From the NCBI RefSeq assembly GCF_000702505.1, contig NZ_JNIM01000001.1, positions 4,526,001 to 4,590,000 on the forward strand: DNA of 64,000 nt, read 5' to 3'. The position numbers were made by a program, and so were the translations under genes. Shown piece after piece: positions 17,934 through 25,103 of this stretch (position 1 is the first letter of the stretch; each line of letters begins with the position of its first letter). The DNA comes from Thermogemmatispora carboxidivorans (GTDB lineage Bacteria; Chloroflexota; Ktedonobacteria; Ktedonobacterales; Ktedonobacteraceae). The notes under the pieces are model-generated. The model worked only from the letters and a program-made list of their open reading frames with translations. It searched no databases and was not told the origin of the DNA.

Positions 17934-20900
17934 ATGCTCCCCGATCTTTCTGGCCAGCGCCTCGGTCGCTACCAGCTTGTCCGTCTGCTGGGCCACGGCC
18001 CTCTCGGCCCAGTCTATCTGGCCGAGGACCAGGAGCAACGGCCAGCAAAGTCTGTCGCGCTCAAACTCCTTACGGCTCTTCCCTCCTCCCCAGAACAAGC
18101 CGAGGGCTTTTCGCCTGGGGCCTTTCAGGCCGAGGCCTTTCTGGATGAGATCCGCTTCTTGAGGCTGCTCCCTTTTCAGAACTTTCTGCCCTGGCTCGAC
18201 TCCGGCTTCGATTCCACCCTCTCACTCCCTTTCTTAGTCCGGGCTTACGTTCCCGGCAGTTCCTTGCGCACCCATCACCCCAGTGGCTCCCGCCTCCCTC
18301 TCTCTACTGTGCTAGACTATGTGAACAAGATCGCTCTCGCCCTGCAGGAGCTGCATGAGCATCACCTGCCCCACGCACGTCTGAAGCCCGAGAATGTCTG
18401 GCTGGATGCTCATGGCCGTCTGCTGCTCAGCGACGGTGTTCTCACTTTCCCCGAAGCCGATCCCGATAGGCAGATCCCTTCTCCCTACCTGGCCCCCGAG
18501 CAGCGGCAGGATCGGGCACAACTTGCCAGCGATCAGTATGCCCTGGCAGTCATGGTCTACGAGTGGCTGGCCGGCCAGCCGCCCGCGCTCGACAACTCCG
18601 ACCAGCCAGCCCTCCAGCCTCCTCCTCTTGCCGCTGATGACGAGGCCCCTGGCATCCAAGCAGCCTTCGAGCTGGTGCTGCGGCGCGCCCTGGCCCCTCA
18701 GCCCGCTGAACGCTTCGCTTCTGTACACGACTTCGCTGCCGCGCTCGAGCAGGCCACGAGCGGAAGCCTGCCTCCTCCTTCAGAAGAGGTCGAGGAGCTG
18801 CTGGAGCAGGCTGAGGCCGCCTATGGGGAGGGGGACTACGACCAGGCTCTGGCCATTTTGAATGAGGCTATCCGCCTCGCTCCTGGTCATTCCGACGCCT
18901 ACCTCCACCGCGGCCTCTACTACATGATTCGCAACCAGGGCGATCAGGCACGGGCCGACTTTGACACAGCTATTCGCTACGATCCCCTGAACACGGAGGC
19001 CTACCTCTGGCGCGGCGCCATCTTCAGTCTCCAGGGCCATCACGAGCTGGCCCTCGCTGACTTCAACGAGGCCATCCGCCTCCAACCTGATCTTGCCAGG
19101 AGCCACAGCCAGCGCGGTCTCTTCTATCAACGGCAAGGAGAGCATGAGCTGGCTCTCGCCGACTTCAACGAGGCCATCCGCCTCGATCCCACCAACGCCC
19201 AACTGTATAGCGACCGCGGCTCCCTTCATCGTGAGATGGGGCGGCCCGACCTGGCTCTCGCCGACCTCAACGAGGCCATCCGCCTCGATCCTACAGACGC
19301 CGAACTGTATAGCGACCGCGGCTCCCTTCATCGCGAGATGGGGCGGTCCGATCTGGCTCTCGCTGACCTCAACGAGGCCATCCGTCTCGATCCCACCAAC
19401 GCCCAACTGTACAACTATCGGGCTGTGCTTCATCGCGACCTGGAGCAGCTCGATCTGGCTCTCGCCGACCTCAATGAAGCCATCCGCCTCGATCCCACTA
19501 ACGCCCAACTGTACCACCATCGGGCAGTGGTTCATCGCGACCTGGAGCAGCTCGATCCGGCTCTCGCCGACTTCAACGAAGCTATCCACCTCAATCCTAC
19601 AGACGCCCAACAGTACAGCAACCGCGGCACCCTTCATCACCAGATGGGGCAGCACGATCTGGCTCTCGCCGACTTCAACGAGGCCATCCGCCTCGATCCT
19701 ACAGACGCCGAAATGTACAGCGACCGCGGCTCCCTTCATCGCGAGATGGGGCGGCCCGATCTGGCTCTCGCCGACCTCAACGAGGCCATCCGCCTCAATC
19801 CCACCAACCTCGAATTCTACCTGCACCGCGGCTCGCTTCACCGCGAGATGGGGCAGTACGATCTGGCTCTCGCCGACCTCAACGAGGCCATCCGTCTCGA
19901 TCCCACCAACGCCCAACTGTACAACTATCGGGCTACGCTTCATCACGACCTGGAGCAGCTCGACCTGGCTCTCGCCGACCTCAACGAGGCCATCCGTCTC
20001 GATCCCACAGACGCCGAACTGTACCTCCGTCGGGCTCCGCTTCATCGCGACCTGGAGCAGCTCGATCTGGCTCTCGCCGACCTCAATGAAGCCATCCGCC
20101 TCCAACCTGATCTTGTCAGGAGCTACGCCTTTCGCGGCTTCCTCTACCAACGGCAAAGAGAGTATGAGCTGGCTCTCGCCGATTTCAACGAGGCCATCCG
20201 CCTCGATCCTACCAACGCCCACCTGTACAACTATCGGGCTATGCTTCATCGCGAGATGAACCGGCTCGAGCTGGCTCTCGCTGACCTCAACGAGGCCATC
20301 CGCCTCGATCCCACCAACGCCGAACTGTACAGCTATCGCGGCGAGGTGCGTAGTCATGCGAGCCGGTTCGAGCTGGCTCTCGCCGACTTCAACGAGGCCA
20401 TCCGTCTCGATCCCACTAACGTCAAAGCCTATCTGAGGCGTTGCCTCCTTCACCGGCTCCAAGGCCACTATGATCTCGCGTTGGCCGACCTCAACCGGAT
20501 ACAACAGCTCCTCCCTGACGATCCAGATCTCTACCTCGATCGCGCTCAGCTTTACGAAGAGATGGGGGATTTCACCAGCGCCCTCTCTGACTACCATGAG
20601 GCGATCCGCCTGGCTCCGACCTACGTCCGCGCCTATAACTACCGCGGCCTCCTCTATCGAGAGCAGGGTCAATATGATCTGGCTTTGGCTGACGTCAATG
20701 AGGCCATCCGCCTCGATCCTACCGATGCCTCCAGTTACAATAGCCGCGCCCTCATTCATGAGAAGTTAGGGAACCTGTCCCAGGCCCTCAGCGACTACAA
20801 TCAGGCGATTCAGCTCGATCCCGGCAATACGGCGGCTTATAACAATCGCGCCCTCCTCTACCAGTCGCTGGGCAATTTCGAGCCCGCTCTGGACGACTTC

Positions 20901-21092
20901 AATGAGGCCATTCGCCTGAATCCGTATATCGCGATTCTCTACTACCATCGTGGCCGGCTCTATGCCAGCAATGGGATGTTAGCAGAGGCTCTCTCTGACC
21001 TGGAGCAGGCTTATCTCCTCTCTCCCGACAACGAGAGCATTCGCCATGAGTTAGAGCAGGTTCGGCAGGCGCGCAAACGGCGCAGACATTGA
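17934..21092 (+). CDS. predicted pseudokinase fused to 22 TPRs
   Basis: 1052 residues from ATG 17934 behind AAAGGAG. The N-terminal ~285 residues have the kinase fold outline (GRYQLVRLLGHGPLGPVY, Lys44, KPENVW, YLAPEQ, SDQYALAVMVYEW), but the catalytic HRD is H147-A148-R149 and DFG is D167-G168-V169. Loss of the catalytic Asp and the altered DFG indicate no phosphotransfer. From about 288 there are 22 TPRs, the central ones almost identical (LALADLNEAIRLDPTNAQLY). Coding-strand third positions are strongly C-rich, unlike the more G-rich kinase gene upstream. Likely an allosteric or scaffold partner of the TPR kinase at 12948. Confidence 0.9.
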   Translation: MLPDLSGQRLGRYQLVRLLGHGPLGPVYLAEDQEQRPAKSVALKLLTALPSSPEQAEGFSPGAFQAEAFLDEIRFLRLLPFQNFLPWLDSGFDSTLSLPFLVRAYVPGSSLRTHHPSGSRLPLSTVLDYVNKIALALQELHEHHLPHARLKPENVWLDAHGRLLLSDGVLTFPEADPDRQIPSPYLAPEQRQDRAQLASDQYALAVMVYEWLAGQPPALDNSDQPALQPPPLAADDEAPGIQAAFELVLRRALAPQPAERFASVHDFAAALEQATSGSLPPPSEEVEELLEQAEAAYGEGDYDQALAILNEAIRLAPGHSDAYLHRGLYYMIRNQGDQARADFDTAIRYDPLNTEAYLWRGAIFSLQGHHELALADFNEAIRLQPDLARSHSQRGLFYQRQGEHELALADFNEAIRLDPTNAQLYSDRGSLHREMGRPDLALADLNEAIRLDPTDAELYSDRGSLHREMGRSDLALADLNEAIRLDPTNAQLYNYRAVLHRDLEQLDLALADLNEAIRLDPTNAQLYHHRAVVHRDLEQLDPALADFNEAIHLNPTDAQQYSNRGTLHHQMGQHDLALADFNEAIRLDPTDAEMYSDRGSLHREMGRPDLALADLNEAIRLNPTNLEFYLHRGSLHREMGQYDLALADLNEAIRLDPTNAQLYNYRATLHHDLEQLDLALADLNEAIRLDPTDAELYLRRAPLHRDLEQLDLALADLNEAIRLQPDLVRSYAFRGFLYQRQREYELALADFNEAIRLDPTNAHLYNYRAMLHREMNRLELALADLNEAIRLDPTNAELYSYRGEVRSHASRFELALADFNEAIRLDPTNVKAYLRRCLLHRLQGHYDLALADLNRIQQLLPDDPDLYLDRAQLYEEMGDFTSALSDYHEAIRLAPTYVRAYNYRGLLYREQGQYDLALADVNEAIRLDPTDASSYNSRALIHEKLGNLSQALSDYNQAIQLDPGNTAAYNNRALLYQSLGNFEPALDDFNEAIRLNPYIAILYYHRGRLYASNGMLAEALSDLEQAYLLSPDNESIRHELEQVRQARKRRRH
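19140..20420 (+). repeat. 102-bp tandem repeats encoding TPR units (pseudokinase gene)
   Basis: About a dozen consecutive 102-bp units share blocks such as GAGGCCATCCGCCTCGATCC, with alternating subtypes (HREMGRPDLALADLNEA and HRDLEQLDLALADLNEA). The alternation suggests duplication in blocks of more than one unit. The whole stretch is coding and in frame. Confidence 0.85.
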
Positions 21093-21497
21093 TCACCCGG
21101 GCGAGCTGCACAGTGCGCTCACGCCCTGGCCATCCCCGGTCTTCCGATGAGCCAGCCGTGTTTCCACTCGCTCTCTCCCACGGGCAGGCGATCAGGGGAG
21201 GTGGCCCCCCTCCCTCTCTCTCCTTCGGTAGCCTCTAGCAGTTCCAGGATCAGCCGACGCGCGCCAGGTCTCAGCTCTCAGGAGGTCCTTGCCCCGCGGT
21301 TTGGAAGAGAGCAGTTCCTATGCGCTTGCTCAGCCCTTCGATCCGCGACATGCTCCACCTTTTTGGTTCAGCAACCGGGCCTTGCCTCAGCTGGACGACA
21401 GTGTTATACTCTAGGGTGGATGTTGTAACCTTTGAACCACTGGATCGCCGCCAGTGCGCCAGGTCAATCCTCTTGAGGATACTGAAAGGCGAGAAGG
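21093..21497. other. intergenic region upstream of the HxlR regulator
   Basis: About 400 bp with no supported gene. It carries a good promoter at 21382-21410; nothing else recognised. Confidence 0.5.
21382..21410 (+). promoter_or_regulatory. promoter of the HxlR regulator gene
   Basis: TTGCCT, 17-bp spacer, TATACT preceded by TGT (extended -10), 88 bp upstream of the start. Confidence 0.65.
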
Positions 21498-21977
21498 ATG
21501 GAGAAACCACAAGACTCGGTGAACTCTGCGCCGTTTTCAACACCACCACGCACACAACAACAGCAGCCGCCCAGGCCGATTACTCAGCTGTGCCCCCGCT
21601 ACGAGCACGCGATGCAGATCCTCGGGAAGCGCTGGACCGGCCTGCTGATCGCGTCGTTGCTGGAAGGCCCGCGCCGCTTTGGTGAGTTGACTACGATCGT
21701 CTCCGGCCTCTCCGACCGCGTGCTCTCCGAGCGCCTGCGCGAGCTGGAACAGGAGGGCATCGTCGAGCGCGTCGTCTACCCACACATTCCTGTACGCGTC
21801 GAATACCAGTTGACAGAGAAGGGCCGCGCACTGAAACCAGTGATCGATACTATCCACGCCTGGGCCGAGCGGTGGATCGAGCTGCCTCTTCCTCCATCTT
21901 CGTGCCAGCCTTCAGCGACGGATTCATCTTCAGCTTCCCCCTGCTCCGAGGGGGAGACCTGCCCTCGCCAGGCTTAA
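21498..21977 (+). CDS. HxlR-family winged-helix transcriptional regulator
   Basis: 159 residues; ATG 21498 with AAAGG nine bases upstream. The HxlR domain (about 30-130) begins CPRYEHAMQILGKRW and contains RFGELTTIVSGLSDRVLSERL (recognition helix) and the wing VVYPHIPVRVEYQLTEKG. The Cys before Pro-Arg matches the redox-sensing Cys of YodB/HypR-type members, so it may respond to electrophiles or hypochlorite. The N- and C-terminal tails are low-complexity (a QQQQ stretch; Ser-rich). No obvious target gene adjoins; the HIT gene downstream has its own promoter. Confidence 0.9.
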   Translation: MEKPQDSVNSAPFSTPPRTQQQQPPRPITQLCPRYEHAMQILGKRWTGLLIASLLEGPRRFGELTTIVSGLSDRVLSERLRELEQEGIVERVVYPHIPVRVEYQLTEKGRALKPVIDTIHAWAERWIELPLPPSSCQPSATDSSSASPCSEGETCPRQA

Positions 21978-22003
21978 CCTCGCTTGCATCCCTGGCAGAT
22001 AGA

Positions 22004-22033
22004 TTGACCTTTCTTCCTCCTTGCTGCTATACT
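22004..22033 (+). promoter_or_regulatory. promoter of the HIT gene
   Basis: TTGACC, 18-bp spacer, TATACT preceded by TGC (extended -10). The predicted leader is about 110 bases and includes the CTTT repeat. Confidence 0.65.
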
Positions 22034-22100
22034 CGTCTTCGCCCAGGCAGGCAGGTACTGTTCGTCAGTGGCGGTCTGCACTGCCTCTGCCTCACTCCTT

Positions 22101-22116
22101 CTTTCTTTCTTTCTTT
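22101..22116 (+). repeat. tetranucleotide repeat (CTTT)4 in the HIT leader
   Basis: Four exact CTTT units plus a partial one, between the promoter and the ribosome binding site of the HIT gene. Confidence 0.85.
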
Positions 22117-22148
22117 CTTATTGAGACTCTGCAAGGAGAACTGCGCAC

Positions 22149-22652
22149 ATGGAAAATTTATGGGCTCCCTGGCGCATGACCTATATCACGCCCAAGGATG
22201 AACTGGCAAAGTCCGATGAGTGTATCTTTTGCAGTAAGCCCGCCGCCCACGATGATGCCCGCAATCATATCGTCTACCGCGGCGAGCGCTGCTTTATGAT
22301 GCTCAACCTCTATCCCTACAATAACGGCCACCTGATGATCGCTCCCTACCGCCACGTGCCCAGCATTACGGAGCTGGAGGCGGAGACGCTCGGCGAGCTG
22401 ATGGCTCAGGCACAGTTAGCCTTGCGCGCATTGCGCACGCTGATGACCCCCAATGGCTTCAATCTGGGGATCAATGAGGGGAAGGTGGCCGGCGCCGGCT
22501 TCGCCGAGCATATGCATCTGCACATAGTGCCGCGCTGGCTCGGCGATACGAATTTTATGCCAGTGATCGCCGAAGTGAAGGTGATCCCGGAACATCTCGA
22601 TAATGTCTATCGCCAGCTGAAGGAGACGATCGAGACGCTGCTGCACAGTTGA
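22149..22652 (+). CDS. HIT-family nucleotide hydrolase/transferase
   Basis: 167 residues, ATG 22149 behind AAGGAGAA. The active-site histidine triad reads HMHLHIVPRW (about residues 120-129), and the N-terminal CIFCSK plus downstream His-bearing region resemble the zinc site of Ap4A phosphorylase/FHIT-like bacterial HIT proteins. It begins MENLWAPWRMTYI, typical of the actinobacterial/chloroflexal Ap4A-phosphorylase-like group. Expected to cleave dinucleoside polyphosphates or nucleoside phosphoramidates in the cytosol. Confidence 0.92.
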   Translation: MENLWAPWRMTYITPKDELAKSDECIFCSKPAAHDDARNHIVYRGERCFMMLNLYPYNNGHLMIAPYRHVPSITELEAETLGELMAQAQLALRALRTLMTPNGFNLGINEGKVAGAGFAEHMHLHIVPRWLGDTNFMPVIAEVKVIPEHLDNVYRQLKETIETLLHS

Positions 22653-22851
22653 GCCAGGAGGGAACGATGGCCGCTGTCGGAAGCGACTGGCATGCGGCGG
22701 AAGAGGAGCAACACGAGATCGGTGGGCAGCGACAACAATACAGCCCTGGTGCTCGCTACACCAGGGCATCAAAGGCCGTTTGAGAGGAATGCCATTGGTA
22801 TACGCTTCGGCAAGCCTGGGAAAGTGCCCAGGCCTACGCAGTCCCGCCACC

Positions 22852-24696
22852 CTACGACGTGCTCCACACCTGCACCGTCGTATCAAGAGACCCCGAGGCC
22901 AGCCGCTTCCCTTCCGGCGACCAGGCCACCGACTCTACAGGAGCGCGATGCTCTTGATACGTTAGCAACCGCTGCCCTGTGTCCGCCTCCCACACCTGCA
23001 CCATCCCATACCAAGACTCCGAGGCCAGTCGCTTCCCTTCCGGCGCCCACGCCACTGACTCTACAGCAATGCGACGCCCTTGATACGTCAGCAGCCGCTG
23101 CCCCGTGTCCGCCTCCCACACCTGCACCATCCCATACCAAGACCCGGAGGCCAGTCGCTTCCCTTCCGGCGCCCACGCCACTGACTCTACAGGAGCGCTA
23201 TGCCCCCGATACGTCAGTAGCTGCTTCCCCGTGTCCGCCTCCCACACCTGCACCGTCTCATCATCAGACCCCGAGGCCAGTCGCTTCCCTTCCGGCGCCC
23301 ACGCCACCGACTGTACACCAGCGCTATGCCCCCGATACGTCAGCAGCTGCTTCCCCGTGTCCGCCTCCCACACCTGCACCGTCTTATCATCAGACCCCGA
23401 GGCCAGTCGCTTCCCTTCCGGCGACCAGGTCACTGACTCTACAGGAGCGCTATGCCCCCGATACGTCAGCAGCTGCTTCCCCGTGTCCGCCTCCCACACC
23501 TGCACCGTCCCATCATCAGACCCCGAGGCCAGTCGCCTCCCATCCGGCGACCACGCCACCGACTGTACACCAGCGCTATGCCCTCGATACGTCAGCAGCT
23601 GCTTCCCCGTGTCCGCCTCCCACACCTGCACCGTCCCATCATCAGACCCCGAGGCCAGTCGCCTCCCATCCGGCGACCACGCCACCGACTGTACACCAGC
23701 GCTATGCCCTCGATACGTCAGCAACGTCCGTCCCGGCGCCAGCCAGCTTCTCCAGGCCAGCCAGCTCAGCCCTCCCACCACCAGCAGGCTCATCCCCACC
23801 AGCAGCAGCCCGCGCCGCGCGATCTTCTTGCCTCTCGTGTCGGCAAGAGCTGGCCCTCCCGCTGGCTCCCTTCTCCTGATCACTACCTTGCTTTCCGCCT
23901 CTTCCTCCCGCCGCACCGCCTCCTCCAGCGCCTCCGCCCACTCCTTCACCGTCCCAAATCGCTGCTCCGGCTCCCTCGCCAGCGCCTTCCTCACTACCCC
24001 CTCCAGCTCCTTTCCGACCTTGATCCCCCGCTCCCGCAGGCTCGGCGGCTCCCTCCTTACCTTCTGCGCCAGCACTTCCGTCCAGCTCCCCTGAAACGGC
24101 AGCTCCCCACTCAGCCACTCGTACACACACACCCCCAGCGCATACTGATCGCTCCTCGGCCCTCCCCTCCCCTCCACTTGCTCCGGCGCTATATAGGGCA
24201 CCGTCCCCCCCGCACTGTTCACCAGCAGCGCCACTCTAAAGTCGCTCAGCAGTATCTCCCCTTGCTCCCCTACTAGCATGTTCTCCGGCTTCACATCCCG
24301 ATGCACTACCCCCCGCTCATGCGCATACTGCAACGCCTCCGCCACCTGCTTCACATACGCCACCACTCGCCCCGGCTCGACCCGCGTCCCCCGCGGATGC
24401 CGCTGGCGCAGCGTCCCCCCCGGCGCATAGTCCAGCACCAGAAATGGCCCCCTCCCCTCAAAGCCAAACTCGAGCAGCCTCACAATGTGCGGGTGCCTCA
24501 GCTCTGCAATCAGCTGCGCCTCCCGCATGAATTGCTCCACTTCCTCCCATCTCTCCAGCCTGCCCCGGATCAGCTTCACTGCCGCCACGGTGCCCAGGTG
24601 GATATGACGTCCCAGATACACCTCTGCAAAGGCCCCTTGCCCCACCAGCTGCACCAGTTCGTAGTTGCCCCATCGCTGGCCTGGCCATCCGGCCAT
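22852..24696 (-). CDS. membrane Ser/Thr kinase with C-terminal seven-bladed WD40 propeller
   Basis: 614 residues; the ATG complementary to 24694-24696 follows AAAGGAG. Kinase domain 12-275 with GQGAFAEVY (19-27), Lys41, HRDVKPEN (HRD 132-134), but DFR at 152-154 instead of DFG, then IAPEQ. One membrane helix (about 292-312) is followed by seven 42-residue WD40 units (LLTYRGHSAxVxSVAWSPDGxRLASGS, ending VQVWEADTGKQ), enough for one closed propeller outside the cell. The Gly-to-Arg change in the Mg-binding loop may weaken catalysis. Likely a transmembrane sensor kinase whose propeller binds a ligand. Confidence 0.93.
   Translation of the reverse strand: MAGWPGQRWGNYELVQLVGQGAFAEVYLGRHIHLGTVAAVKLIRGRLERWEEVEQFMREAQLIAELRHPHIVRLLEFGFEGRGPFLVLDYAPGGTLRQRHPRGTRVEPGRVVAYVKQVAEALQYAHERGVVHRDVKPENMLVGEQGEILLSDFRVALLVNSAGGTVPYIAPEQVEGRGGPRSDQYALGVCVYEWLSGELPFQGSWTEVLAQKVRREPPSLRERGIKVGKELEGVVRKALAREPEQRFGTVKEWAEALEEAVRREEEAESKVVIRRREPAGGPALADTRGKKIARRGLLLVGMSLLVVGGLSWLAWRSWLAPGRTLLTYRGHSAGVQSVAWSPDGRRLASGSDDGTVQVWEADTGKQLLTYRGHSAGVQSVAWSPDGRRLASGSDDGTVQVWEADTGKQLLTYRGHSAPVESVTWSPEGKRLASGSDDKTVQVWEADTGKQLLTYRGHSAGVQSVAWAPEGKRLASGSDDETVQVWEADTGKQLLTYRGHSAPVESVAWAPEGKRLASGSWYGMVQVWEADTGQRLLTYQGRRIAVESVAWAPEGKRLASESWYGMVQVWEADTGQRLLTYQEHRAPVESVAWSPEGKRLASGSLDTTVQVWSTS
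23466..23717 (-). repeat. identical 126-bp WD40 repeat pair
   Basis: The first two WD40 units of the kinase gene appear identical over 126 bp each by eye; the other five units are close relatives. This points to recent duplication or gene conversion inside the propeller. Confidence 0.8.
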
Positions 24697-24815
24697 CTCG
24701 GCGCTCCTTTCTCGCGCGCAAACAGCCCGTCTGTTCGCCTGCCTCCGCCACAGCCGGCGAGCAACGGCGGGGCGGTGGCACCAGAAGCCATGATCGGCTC
24801 CCATCGCTACCGCTT

Positions 24816-24844
24816 TTATAGATGATCATCTCTTCCGTGTCAAG
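24816..24844 (-). promoter_or_regulatory. promoter of the WD40 kinase gene
   Basis: Minus-strand TTGACA, 17-bp spacer, TATAAA, about 120 bp upstream of the start; among the best promoter matches in the window. Confidence 0.7.
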
Positions 24845-24993
24845 TAAGGTTTCCTCGCGCATTGCGAGATTTGCCTATGGGAGATGAGTTCTCCTCTGGA
24901 AGAAGCCTGAGAGTGCTCTGCCCCTGAGCATCGCAGACAGTTGCCCCAGGCCCGCTGGCCCCGTTCCGCGCACCACCAGCCGGCGCCAGCTTC

Positions 24994-25022
24994 TTGCCCT
25001 CGCGCCCCTGCTGTGCTATAGT
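24994..25022 (+). promoter_or_regulatory. promoter of the type IIG enzyme gene
   Basis: TTGCCC, 17-bp spacer, TATAGT preceded by TGC (extended -10), about 80 bp before the GTG start. Confidence 0.55.
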
Positions 25023-25103
25023 AACGTACTAAGCTGTACGCCTACGCTGGTCGGCGTTGCGGCCTCTCCGTCGCCAGTTCTGAGCAAGAGGGGGTCTGGT
25101 CAG

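Larger units (their letters stand above)
24697..25103. other. divergent promoter region (WD40 kinase / type IIG enzyme)
   Basis: About 400 bp separating two divergent genes. Each side has a promoter (listed separately). No further gene or operator recognised. Confidence 0.5.

Noticed and set aside
18780..20759. 659-residue open frame antisense to the pseudokinase TPR array
   Set aside because: Repetitive mirror of the TPR units (VEVGESQ repeats) with no start signals; a shadow frame.
15650..24300. Regularly repeated DNA that could suggest CRISPR arrays
   Set aside because: Periods of 102 and 126 bp match TPR and WD40 units, all in frame, with no unique spacers or palindromic short repeats; no cas genes nearby.
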